The position numbers and the translations under genes are program-made. This document shows, in pieces, positions 46,341 to 57,903 of a stretch of 64,000 nucleotides of DNA. Position 1 is the stretch's first letter. Each line of letters starts with the position of its first letter. This DNA comes from Episyrphus balteatus (lineage: Eukaryota > Arthropoda > Insecta > Diptera > Syrphidae), in NCBI RefSeq assembly GCF_945859705.1, contig NC_079135.1, positions 106,294,288 through 106,358,287 of the forward strand, given 5' to 3'. The notes beneath the pieces were generated by a model. The model had not been told where the DNA came from and searched no databases. It saw nothing but the letters and a program-made list of their open reading frames with translations.

Positions 46341-46667
46341 TTTTTTTTTTTTTTTTTATAATGAGCGAGCACTAAAGGGGTTTTGGGTACCCTTAATATG
46401 TATATATACACAGTACGAGCTTTAGGAAAAGAGGAAGGGATGTAAAAGGAGATACCGATGCACATTGGTTTTAAAGTTCTGAACATTAAAATGGGAGGGA
46501 AAAACAGAGGCGGGTAATGCATTCCACATTCTAGTAGTACGACTAAAGAAAGAATCTCTGTATTTGACGGTACGTCCGAAGTTGGGCTCAAGTGTAAACT
46601 GATGGGCATTCCTTGAAGTACGAGTATTACGGTTGAATTGTTTAAGGGGAGGAATGCAGCTAGCTAT
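46341..46667 (-). mobile_element. 5'-truncated Jockey/CR1-like LINE insertion
   Basis: A 7-bp duplication TTATTAC (46334-46340 and 46668-46674) brackets a minus-strand insertion whose 3' end is a run of about 17 A (T run on plus at 46341-46357). Only the final part of the RT ORF plus a short 3' UTR is present. Extreme 5' truncation with poly(A) is standard for this retrotransposon type. It differs from the TCTAA-tailed LINEs elsewhere in the window. Confidence 0.9.
46422..46667 (-). CDS. LINE reverse transcriptase extreme C-terminus (fragment)
   Basis: The minus-strand frame ending in TAA at 46422-46424 is open back to the insertion's 5' end, about 81 codons. It contains NTRTSRNAHQFTLEPNFGRT, then SFFSRTTRMWNALP and VFPSHFNVQNFKTNVHRYL. 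The F..R..R.WN.LP and FK..(V)..YL pattern is the conserved tail of Jockey/CR1/L2-type ORF2 proteins, just after the RT domain. There is no start codon because of 5' truncation. A competing 90-codon minus frame over the same bases (46337-46609) has no such pattern and reads through the poly(A), so it is a shadow. Confidence 0.85.
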   Translation of the reverse strand: MASCIPPLKQFNRNTRTSRNAHQFTLEPNFGRTVKYRDSFFSRTTRMWNALPASVFPSHFNVQNFKTNVHRYLLLHPFLFS

Positions 46668-46689
46668 TTATTACCTAACGTATTACTAG

Positions 46690-46805
46690 AAAAGTGATTT
46701 TTTTCACCTCCGCTTTTGTTACCTCAGAAAATTTGATTTTGTTGATTCTTTTTTTAATTGAAGGCTGGTTCTTCCCTATGGTCCCATTTCAATTTGGTTT
46801 ACCGA
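46690..46805 (+). repeat. Decayed ACCGACTTCC-type repeat, copy 4
   Basis: Ordered words 'cacctccgc', 'tgttacctcag', 'ttgattctttttt', 'aaggctggt' and 'atggtcccatttcaatttgg' correspond to copies 1 and 3, but the terminal ACCGACTTCC and GGAAGTCGGT are missing. Confidence 0.5.
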
Positions 46806-46998
46806 AAAGTCTTCAAAGAATTCAAGAATAAGAAAACTCTCAACAATTTATTTTTGCTTTCACTCAAAAGGGTGTTTGAAAAATCCATACAAATCCAAAC
46901 TTTTCGAACATAAACACTTGAAAGGACACAAAGTGTGTTCTGTTGTAAATTCAAAACTAACTTTTGGGAGTACTTTGTGGCGGAGTAAAAAAACTTAA

Positions 46999-47635
46999 GG
47001 GGGAAATTTTTATTTTTGCATTAATTTTTTTTTTTTGCCTAATAAATTCATTTATCAAGAAACTATTTTCAGTGGTCTAAGCCTTAAATGAAGCCTCAAA
47101 AGCCCTAGATAGACTCGAAACCCATGCCATCCGAACCTACCACAGTACGAAAACGAAAACTTTGAACGATTTTTCCTCGAAACGCGTTTTTTCCCGCGCC
47201 GTGCAACGTAACTCAAAAACTAATGAAGCTATCGACCTGAAATTTATTGGCCATTGCATGAACCTAAAAGTTCAATAAAATGTTTACAATAAATATTTTT
47301 TTTAACAATTTGTTTATAAAACATTGTGATTTTTCGTTTTTTTTTTTGGTACCTATCTAATTTTTATTTCACACTTTTTTTTTTAATTTAGGTTCATGCA
47401 AAAAATTTTCTTTTTTGATTATAAATAATTTTCTGGGCCTGGGCATTGCACGGCGCAAATTCGAGACCTCAACTTTAAAGAGCTGTAGATTCGCCATTTT
47501 GTTTTTTTTGTACTTCAAAAAAATTTTATTAATACTTCATAATGTCAATAATATCACATATACTTTTCCAAATTTCAATAAATGCTTTCCAAAAAAAATT
47601 ATTGAAAAAGCTGTCGTCCAGAGGGATTTCCCCCC
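46999..47635. mobile_element. TTAA-flanked MITE with GGGGGAAAT ends
   Basis: TTAA at 46995-46998 and 47636-47639 bounds ends GGGGGAAAT and the complement of GGGGGGAAAT. An inner mirrored pair GCGCCGTGCAA (about 47198) and TTGCACGGCGC (about 47446) gives a second stem. The TTAA target suggests piggyBac, although GGG tips are unusual for it. No transposase is present. Confidence 0.65.
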
Positions 47636-47639
47636 TTAA

Positions 47640-50600
47640 TAGCCAAAAACTTTTTTTTAAACTCATATGTTTTATTTTGCATGCTTCTTAAAAAAAATAA
47701 AAACTAACTTCTCAAGATATGTTGAGCTCGATAAAGTACGTCACTTGAGATCTTCCATAAGATTATAACAAAAAGAAAATAATAAAGAACCATTAGGTAC
47801 AATCCGTTTTGCAAAAAAAAATCTAGGTAGATATTGGTACTTTAATATGTATATTTACAATTTGTAGGTATTACCTAATCTGTTCTTTTGCTAACATTTT
47901 GTTTTGTTGTTTAATTCATACTTTGTATGTACAAAAATAAGCACATAGTTTTTGTTTTCATATAACAAAAAAAAATAATGAAAAAGTTGAAAAGTAAGAT
48001 AAAATCATTTAAAAATTAATGTTGAAAAGTTGAAAATTTTGCCACATCGTTACATTTACATTCTCTTTGAAGAAAAGTTGTGAATCAGTAATAAATAGAA
48101 GTTATCATTTATGGCTCCGAGTAAAACTAAAACTTTTAAATCCGTTGTAGTTTTGCAAAGATAGAGCTATTTTAAGAAAACGACATCTAAAAACATAAAA
48201 CCTATAACTCATTAACGAAGCGAAAACGAGAAAATTACATTAGACATGGGTGAATTATCTAAGGATTCAGGAACCCATGGTTTTTTGGCTACTGGCTTGA
48301 CTGTGTTATGGAACATTCTGTGTTAAGCCTCGTTAAAAGCTTTTTTAAACTAAATTTCATTGAAAATGAAATGGTTTTGAGAGATTTATATTTTTGTAAA
48401 AAAATGTTTGTCTTTTAGGAAGCTCACATGATTGGTTTTTGAAAACCGTATGAATGGTTAAAAAAAAAAATAAATAGGTAAGTAAAGTTTTTTCAAAATT
48501 ATTACTTTTGTGGAGTAAAAATCTATTTCATTGTTTAGTACCTGAAAAAAAGTGTTAAACGATTTAGACATTGTCCAAAATATTACTTGTGTAATTCAGC
48601 TATCCGAATTGTTTTTTTTTTTTAACCGATTTGTTTTAAAATAAATTATTTATAAGTTGTTTTTAAAACAGATTTATATACAATAGAAAAACAAATAATA
48701 AAAGGCAAAAAATGCAGAAATATCATACAAATTTGCTTTTAAAGTCAATACTTATGTTTGTAGATGAATAGAAAATGCTATTTTCTTATGTAATAGGTAG
48801 ATAATTTTGACACTTTTTATTGATACTAAATTTTTTAAAACTCATAGTTTATATTTCAATGAATTAAAAACTCAGAAATAGAGCTTTTTTAAAATCGATG
48901 CTCACGATCTCTAAATATTAATAAAAAATGAATAGTTCCGACTATATGTAGTTATCGGCCCTGTAACCGCTTATTGACTTCACGGAATAACTGTTTTTCA
49001 TTAAGATTGTTTGCTAAAAATTTTAAGATTAGGAACAAAAAACATCAAAATGATTGTTTTTTTTGTAGGTCCTTCTTTTTCTTTCACTTTTTTGAGTAGT
49101 TTAATTCGAGTAGTTTGCATTCAGTAAATGTTGAAACCATGTTCGTCTCACAGTTTGCTATTTTCACAACCAAAACAGAAATGTAATTAAAATAATTTAA
49201 TATCTACCTTTTAGAACAATAAATTGAATTAAGTTTTTCCAATTTTTTTCATTTTAAATTAAATTAATTAATTGAATTCAATATAAATTGCATAACCCTT
49301 TTTTTTTCTTTAGGTAATAACATTAAATCATTTAAATCTTTAAAAAAATATTCAAATTCAATTTTTTTTAAAGAATTATTAAAAAAAGCTTTTAAGAAAC
49401 CCTTTAATTAAATTAATATCTCAAAATCAATCAAAAATATAGTTTCATTCCCTTTATCAAGAAATCATATGTGTTTCATATTCAAAATAGAAACTACTTT
49501 ACAAAACTATATTTACCTCAAAGTACTATTACCTAACTAACCCTATTACACATTTGCTTTTAAGTAAAATATGTAATCTTGATAAAAAGCTTTTAAAATT
49601 CAAAAATCAAAAACTAAAAAAAAAAAAAAAAATTAAAACCATGTCAACGCCTCTTTGCTAATCTCATTTGTCTTCACTTAGACAAACTCTTAACCAAACA
49701 AAACGTCCTATGTTCCAGCCTAATCTCTCTCAGCCCATCATATAACCCTTTGAATAGGTAACATACAAAAAAAAAAAAAAAAACAAATTTGCCATTAGCA
49801 TGCAAAAAGCAAATTAAATGGACAAATGTGGTGAACAATAATAATTATTACCATCCATCTATTCCTGATGATGCTGAAGGCAGCTCAGCTTGTTAGTTAG
49901 GTTTATATTAGCCTATTCAAATCGTTTGAGAGTCCAAATAATACAAAAAAAAAAAAAAAACTATAAATACAATTTTTGCCAAAAGCCCTATACAACATAC
50001 ACTCGCTACCGCCGCCGCCGTACACCGAACAAAATCTTCCCACTTTTTGTCTACATCATATTTAGAAAATTAGCTATGAATAAATTTTTGTAGTCAAAAC
50101 ACAATCCGTGATTTTTTTTTTTTTATTTTTATAGATTTTCACACAATTTAAAGTGAAATTAGTTTTTGTTTGGAAAATATGTAAATTTCTTTTGATAAAT
50201 ATAATTTTTTTTTTCTTGTTGTTATTGTTGTTTGAGGTTAAGCAGAATCGTTTTATATGTATTTTTTTTTTTTTGTTAGTTTTTATTAGTTTTCATAGAA
50301 ATAAACGAGTGTTGATGTGAATTTATTCATAAAATAATTTCCCAGTTAATGGTTCAATGGTAACATTATGATTATCTTTAATATTAAGTAGAATTAAAGT
50401 GGATTTGTCATTTTTAGAATTTTAATTTTTTTGGCAAAGTGATTTTGTATAATAGAGTAATTAAGATAAAAGGTTTTAGACTAAAAAAAAGAGTTAACGG
50501 GTTCAACGTTTTTATAAGCCATCATTGTTTGTAAATTTAAGTGCCAAAACTGTTTCATCTGAATATTGTAGGGCATAATAAAATTGCAAAGATGTTTGTT

Positions 50601-51361
50601 TTATCGGTCACTGAATTCTGAAAATGAAACAAACACAAAAAGCTTCAATGCTTGAGACGAAAATGAAATGGAAATAGTCAAGCTTCCACGTAAACTTCTG
50701 TTTCTGTATTAGACCAAGAGAAAAGCAGTAGATCAAGTCCATTTTACATTGAAAAAGATACGGGTTTCCGCCGGAATTTTACCACTGTTAATAAGAATTC
50801 ACTTTTTTGAATTAAAATCATTTCTGTAACGAATTCGACAGTTCCGTCTTTAAACCGAATTAATGTATTTATTGTAGGTGAGTATCGTAGCTACATATCT
50901 AAGGTATTCGACTTCGTTTTCTGAAAACAGCACATACAAAATTAAAAAAAAAATATATATATATAAAAACAACCAAATTTTGCTGCTTTTGGTGAAAAAA
51001 TACATACATACATATGTACAACATGGTGTATACGTAACATTATAACATTTTATAATTTTCTTTAGAATTTTTTGTCTTTTTTTATCTACTGGCTTTGAAA
51101 AACATGGGAGTTTATGATGGAAAGACTCAGCAAAAATAATTTAAAAATATATCCGATAAACAGGAAACTATCTGCGTTTGGTTTAAATACTTGAAAGGCC
51201 AGTGACATAGATTGCCCTTACTTTGGCGGACACTATGTGACTGAATCGAAGTATTTTAATGTAAGAAATTGTAAATTTTCCGCTAAAATAAGAATGAAGT
51301 TGGCGAACTAGATCTCAAATGACAAAATAAGATAATATTTGAAGTTAGAAGATGAAGATAA
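47640..51361. other. Long gene-free AT-rich stretch
   Basis: No gene, element end pair or RNA gene was recognised in 3.7 kb. Text near 48110-48250 resembles a dispersed repeat without a partner here. A GCCGCCGCCG word near 50009-50018 is an isolated GC spot. Confidence 0.35.
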
Positions 51362-51363
51362 TA

Positions 51364-51939
51364 TCTCGACTGAAAAGGTAAAGTATCTTATGTCAATTTT
51401 GATGATTTTTCAGGAGAGCAAAAACAAACTTCAAAGCTGCCTCCCAAAAATTCTTTCATATTTTTTTTAATATTTTTCCCGTTATAAGGACTTAAATACG
51501 TTAAATATGACTTAAGATAGTTTGGCTTTTCTATAAATTGTATTTATATTAATTTCCAACATCTTAAGTTGACATAAGATGATTTGCCTTTTCACACTCT
51601 TTCGGAAGTTTTTAAAATATATTTTATCTTATATCAACTTAAGGATGACTTTTTGTTTCTGCTTGCACGCGCGAAAATATCTTAAGTCAACATAAGTTAA
51701 TCTAAGATTTCACAATAATAAAAAAAAGTCTTAACCCAATATAATCTTAAGTCTACTTAAGGATTTGAATATGTGTCTTTTGAACATAAGATGAAATTGT
51801 TTTTGTGCATAAAAAAGCAAAGAGGTGAGATAGAAAGATGCCGATAAGAACTGTAGGCCTTTAAGATGGCACTGAGGTTTAACAAAAAAACGCGAAACAT
51901 CTTAAGTCGACTTAAGATACTTTACCTTTTCAGTCGAGA
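51364..51939. mobile_element. TA-flanked MITE with palindromic CTTAAGTCGACTTAAG phrase
   Basis: The ends are TCTCGACTGAAAAGGTAAAG and its complement, flanked by TA (51362-51363 and 51940-51941). The inverted repeat continues for about 35 bp into a self-complementary word, complete on the right as CTTAAGTCGACTTAAG (about 51901-51916). Variants recur at about 51565, 51627, 51675, 51695 and 51750. No coding capacity. Confidence 0.85.
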
Positions 51940-51941
51940 TA

Positions 51942-53545
51942 TAATCATTACATACACATTTTAAGTAGTTTTTTTTTTACTTAAATTTTAAGTTTAAAAA
52001 GTTTACTTTTAAGCTGAAACAAATAAAAAAAAAAATTAAAAAACAGAAGTTTTTTGAAAGCTCTAAAATAAAAATCAAACTACAAAATTAGTGTTAACGC
52101 TTTTCTGCTTTTTAAAGGTGACAAAAGTTTTTTGCAACCGAACAATTCTGAAATTAGCTTTTGTATGTAAAAATTTGAATGTAAAATTAAAACTTTTCAA
52201 GAAAATCACACGAATCTTATTTTTAACCTACATAGTTTTTTTTTAGTAATGTTTCATAGAAAATTCGCTTCATTTTTTCATTTAGCGTAAATTTTTTAAA
52301 CTTCGGGTCATAAGTTTTAATTTAAAAGCAACTGTTTTTCATTTTGAATATGATACAAATATTCAACTTCACCATATTTAATACTGGAATTCAATCAAGT
52401 AATAATTTTGTATATAAAAGTTAACAAAAAAAAATAAGTTTTTCCTTGTAGATACGAGGAGATTGCAAACCGTTAAAAAAATGATTAGATAAAAATGTAG
52501 CTCCGCAAACTACGACCTCAAAATGATTGAACCAAACTGGCATAATTCGTTTGTCCATGTTTCTTCACCCAAAATTTTGGATCATATTTTTTTATAGAAA
52601 GTCTGAAGAAAGAAAATTCATCTAAAACGCTCAAAATTTAAGAGTCCTTGAAATGCACAACAATCATTTTTTTTTTTCCAAAATGTAAGACTGTTATCCA
52701 CTTTTAGTACTTACACTAACAATCATCTTTTTTCCATCTGACGTTTAGAAAATATTTTAGAATAAATTTTGTATGTTGTTTTCGAAAAAAACTTACAACT
52801 TATATTAAAACAAACGTCATTAAGTCTCAATATTTTTGTAAACAATACAAAAAGCACCTACAATTTTAAAAATTTAATTGAAAATAAAAAAAAAAATTAG
52901 TTACGATAATAAATTAAAAATCAATTATTTTGTTTGAAATCATACTGCTTTAGAAAAAATCTGTTTAAAATTACAACCAGACGATTAATGTTCAAACTTA
53001 ACAATTTTTAAATTTCTTTTCAATTTTTTCACTCTTTGTAAATAACGGTTTTATCTTTTTTTCATAAAAAAAATATTTTTTAAATTTAACTTAATTTGTT
53101 TTTTTTTATTTTTGTCATAGTGTCATAAGTGCACCGTTCCTTAATTTTGACCTTTTGAAAACAAGTTTGCTTAAGCCCTTTATTATTTTCACTCTAATAG
53201 TAATCCTGATCAACATTCTCTGCATATAATTCATATCTCAACAAAAATTCTATCATCCTAAAGTATGCCAGTACCGCTGCAAGCTTGTCATTACCGTCGA
53301 AATTAATTTTTCTAACTTTCCAATTAAAACCAAAAAATAATTTCAAAAACAATGTAAGACTAAAAATACACTAAAAATAAACATAAACTAGCAACTAGCA
53401 CCTCAGAAAAGTTTTGTGATTGAGAATTTTTTACAACCCCCGCACACTACCTATACAGAATTTTTTGGGGCCGATAGCTTAAGCGTGTTGGGCAACTAGT
53501 TTGTGCAGTTCGGTAGGAAATACTTAAGTTTAAGGGCTTGCGTAT
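51942..53545. other. Gene-free AT-rich stretch
   Basis: No gene or paired element end. At about 53455-53520, 'ggggccgatagcttaagcg' and nearby less AT-rich text could be a dispersed repeat or part of the foldback that follows. Confidence 0.35.
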
Positions 53546-54455
53546 TAGACCAGTGCCGATGCCTTCAAAAACATTAAAAAGTACAAAAAAATCATAGTAG
53601 AATGAAACCCATTGGAAAAGGAGGTGAATATGATGAAAATTAAAGGAAAAATAAATTACGGGCGAGCCGAGTTCGGGAAGTGGGTGGGTTGAGTTTTTAA
53701 TGGTAAAAAATAGTATATCTCGAGATTTCATGTAACATTGATAAATCTTACGTTTTTTGAGTAATTAAAGTGTAAATTTGAATAAATAGGCCAAAATTGT
53801 AAACAATGATAAAAAAATTTTTTCGAATTCAAGCTTTTTTCATTTTTGAATTTTACGAGAACATGTTCTATAGTATACTAATGTAAAATTTTTTTTACAC
53901 CATCATAAAATAGACATTTTAACGAACGAAATGCCCACCGACTACTTTTTGAAAAAAGCTGATATTTTGACACGTAAATTTTCGATTGAAAATTAGGGTG
54001 TTTTTTGGTATTAAGTCAAAAATATTTAAACAAATTAATATTTTAAGTCAAATAAATTACAGTGTATTTGGGACATACCTAATAAGGTATGTTTTCACCA
54101 AATTTCGTAGAAAAATTTTTGTTTTTGAAAAAGATAAAAATAAAAAACCAAAAACTTGGTTTTTTGAATTTTTCACATAAATTTTGAGGTTATGTGAAAA
54201 AATTGTTGATACAAAAGATGTAGATCTTTTTATTACCTACAACTGCCATACAACTTTTTTCTATAGGATTTGTAGTTTTGCCGGAAATCGAGATATACCA
54301 TTTTTTACCATTAAAAACTCAACCCACCCACTTCCCGAACTCGGCTCGCCCGTAATTTATTTTTCCTTTAATTTTCATCATATTCACCTCCTTTTCCAAT
54401 GGGTTTCATTCTACTATGATTTTTTTTGGTTTTAAAAATTATCGACCCTGGTCTA
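53546..54455. mobile_element. Foldback element with a near-perfect 126-bp core
   Basis: Outer ends TAGACCAG / CTGGTCTA are mirrored. About 53585-53710 is the exact complement, by eye, of about 54301-54426, while the outer 40 bp and the inner spacer diverge. Because of this, one peptide frame (containing NSTHPLPELGSPVIYF) appears on both strands, which is an artefact of the inverted repeat. No clear target duplication was found. Confidence 0.8.
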
Positions 54456-54639
54456 TATAGCACAACAAACATTTTTTTCAACCTCACAAACTTTTTGATC
54501 CACCAATACTTAGTCTAGTCATTTTCGTACTAATTAATAAAGCGACTTAACCATTTTTACTATAAAATTCCATGGGTACTGACTGTGAACTGAAACAAAT
54601 AAAATAAAAAATCAATTTTTCCAAAAATGTTCCCAAAGG

Positions 54640-56800
54640 CAAAAATTCTGTCTGAAGAAATAAATTTTTCTCCCAGGTGCTTCACCTATATGTAACGATC
54701 AATCTGCTTGGTATCCTATCCTCTGTCACCTCTCTCAGAAGATGCCATCACCATCATCATGACATGATATACAATCTTCGTCAACGTATTTTCTTCACAT
54801 TCCATTTTTATGCATAACAACATCCAGTTTGCAATGTCACATCCAGTAATCACCGCCGGAATATAAGCAACAACGAGCATATAAAGGTCTCACACATCAC
54901 GTACCGAATGATGATGACGATGATGATGATGATGACGATGGTGATGCTGATCTCTGCACAGCTTCAAAGATGATCACCATTATCATCATCCTCGTCGTAC
55001 AGATGGATGGCAGTTGTACCAACTCTTTGCTTCTCTCATCTTTTACCATCTTCCATCTAAAAGGAATGAGAAAAAGAAGAAGATGCAATTTGAAGTCTCT
55101 GACGTGCGAATAACTGGTCTTGTTTTGTGGAACTATATCCGAAGTCGAAAGCATTTGAACATGGAAGAAGGGTTTTCCTCGCAGGAATATCCATCTTTTC
55201 GAAGTTATCCGGTCCGGGACCATCCGTCGCCGTCCGAATTTGAGTGATGCTGATGAGTTATGGTGGTGTTTGCCGGGAGTATTCTTCTTCTTTTTTTTCA
55301 CCAGCCCAGCAGCTCTCAATGTCCAAGGTCAAATTTGTTCCTCCTCAAGACTTTGCCAGTGCATCAATTTATTCGCCTTCTTTTCTTTTATTTCGAAACT
55401 TCAAGCTTTTGTCTGATGGTTGATTGTTTTCGAATCGATTGAACCGTCTCACTTGCTCATACTCTCCGAACTGGTTTTAAGTGGTGTTGTGCGGTTGTGT
55501 GTGATGGTGCGATGGAGACATGAAATTGGTGCTGGTGCTTGGTGCAACACTTGTTCCGTGATCGATCTGAAGTGGCACGACTACAAAAAAAAAAGTTGAC
55601 TTCATTTTCGATTCGCATTCCATTCCAACTTCGCGTCGTCGTCGTTTGGTCGTGTTTTGTTGTCGTCAAAGTGACACGAAATGGCCGTACAAAAGTGAGG
55701 TTAGGGGGAAGTTTGTCGGGTGTCAATGAAAGAAAGAAATAAAAAGATTGCTGCGTGCGTGCACTGCACTGATATCGAAAAAGTGACACGAAAGTGGAGG
55801 CTATACAACCAGCAACGGTGTGTCGGGAGAACGGTTTGATGTAGGATAGGCATTCGGGGCTTTCGCATTCGATTGAACACTGCCCCTCAAGTGGAGTTGG
55901 CTGATGGGTGCCGCAGAATTCCCATGGTTCGTTGAGACTATATCACGGCAGCATGTGTGTGTGTTGACAAAATGACAACCAATCGTGTCGTTCCCATGGC
56001 ACGATACCATACCTCTCGACTTGTATATTCAATTGATTTTCTTATTCACTCTGACTTTTTGTGCCACAAGGCAAATGTATGTATAGTTTCCCTCCTATTG
56101 AAACTGTCAGAGGCCGATTTGACAATCGACAAAATCGAAAACTTGATTACAGTTCGAATAGTCGTCGTTGTTGTCGTTCGTTATTTTTGACTGACGAAGA
56201 AGTGGGCAAGAGGGCAAAGTTGGCGGACAAATTGCTGAAGAAAAAGTTTACACACACACACATTTTTATATATAAAGGAAGGAGTGCAGAAGAGATTGAG
56301 TGGCAGCCGGAATGTCGTGTCTGACATGTTTTTGAAAGGCACTTGCAACATCGCCACCATCACCATACCACAGCACCTTCAATTTTACTCCAACTGCAAC
56401 TACTTGCACCTCACCCGTTCCATTACCGGTAATCATTATCGTCACCATCACCACTGTAACGATTGCCATCGAACCCACTTCGACATCCTTCGCGGTAATT
56501 GTCAACTGGAAAAAGGAGTCAAGTCACACAGAGGGCATTAAAGAAAAAAAAAGTAATAAATGTTGATGACGTTATGGTCGTTGTTCTTCGTCGCTAGACA
56601 TCGTTCAGCAAAATGACAGAACACAGATTGAACGGAACGTATAGTCGACGTGTCGCTCCTGCTGTCAGAGTGATGTGATGTGGTGAAGCAAACGCAAAGG
56701 CAAAATGGGGCGTTTTAATGAAGTTAATTATGTGAAGGTGGTTTGGCAGGAAGAAAATGTTGTAGCATAGTCTACCTACCTGTGCCCCAAAGGAATTGGC
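54640..56800. other. Less AT-rich island with CAT/GAT runs, candidate regulatory or exon region
   Basis: About 2 kb of mixed-composition sequence includes a GATGAT run (about 54906-54950), CATCACCAT words near 54750 and 56350-56460, TCGTCG near 55636 and many CACAC/GTGTG words. Overlapping frames on both strands (60-140 codons) are low-complexity or lack any domain. It is likely host sequence under some constraint (enhancer or UTR exon), but no transcript structure can be drawn. Confidence 0.3.
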
Positions 56801-57903
56801 ATTTTTGTCTTGTCGATTGACAAAGAAAAAAAAAAAACATATTATAACTGCTAGAGATAGTTATTGATATTTTTTTTATGATTTCATTTGTTTTTTTTTT
56901 TTTATTATTCGGTTTGAATTGTTAATTTAAGTCGGCATTTTTATTTCAATAATGTTTTTGTTTTATTACTGGAAATAGAAAATGTCTGATAATAGGTCAA
57001 AGAGGTTAGTTTTTAATATTGACAGGTGACATGATAAGAATTCTTATCTCCGACAAAAATATTGCATGTAAGTTGGTAGATTTTTATATTTTTTTTTTTT
57101 ATAATTGCGACGAACTCTGAGTAAAAATTGGAATTTAAAAATGTGAACTTTTGTCGTTTGATATTTTAAACTCAATTTTAAAGTTTAGGAGGATAATGTC
57201 TTTGATTCGCCTTTTTACAATAATTCAAACTTTAGCCAAGCAAAAAATGTAGAAAATTTACGTTTATGTTGTTATTTTTTCTAGCAGAATAGTTGTAGGT
57301 ATTAAAAGTTACAGGATTTCAACATGATTTTTATCTTGCCCTTTTAATATGAAAAGTTTCTACCATAAATAAGCTGTTCAATTTAAAATTTTCAAACCAA
57401 CAAGTAGCGTAACTGAATCAACATGATTCATTGTAATATTAACAATGTCCACATGTAAAATATACATGACATCTTCCTAAATTAATACTGTGGATCATGT
57501 TAAAAAAACATTTATTATCTAGTAGATAATAATAAAAAACAGTCCTGCTATATCATGATTGCTTAAAAAAGCAATTTGACGCTTATTTTATGATATAAAG
57601 ACGTGAAAAGGAGAAACACTTTTCAAAGTGATGTGGATTGGGCAATCTAATTGCGTTTGTTTTATTAGTTTTGAAAAAAAATCAGTCTTCATTCGGATAA
57701 GAACCAGATGACCTGCAATTTTTTATGTTGACGATCTTTTGTTAACCATTCGCATTCAGAAATTGATTTTTGAACGGATAAAAATCAATTTCACTGGCTA
57801 ACAATATTTAACTTACATATTTTAATTTTCCAGCAAAAGGTAGATAGCTACATCAATTTTTAAGCAAAATAAAAAATAAATGCATGTTTTGTAAAAACTT
57901 TTA
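56801..57903. other. Gene-free AT-rich stretch
   Basis: No gene or element end pair recognised. Confidence 0.35.

Noticed and set aside
46337..46609. 90-codon minus-strand frame starting MPISLHLSPTSDVPS
   Set aside because: Shadow of the real LINE frame in another phase; it begins by translating through the ORF2 tail and ends in the poly(A) tract.
51361..51950. Regularly spaced CTTAAG palindromes considered as a CRISPR-like array
   Set aside because: Spacing and sequence are irregular, the genome is eukaryotic, and the unit is bounded by MITE inverted ends and TA.
53447..53731. Minus-strand frame sharing a peptide with a plus-strand frame at 54184-54435
   Set aside because: Explained by the 126-bp inverted repeat; not two genes.
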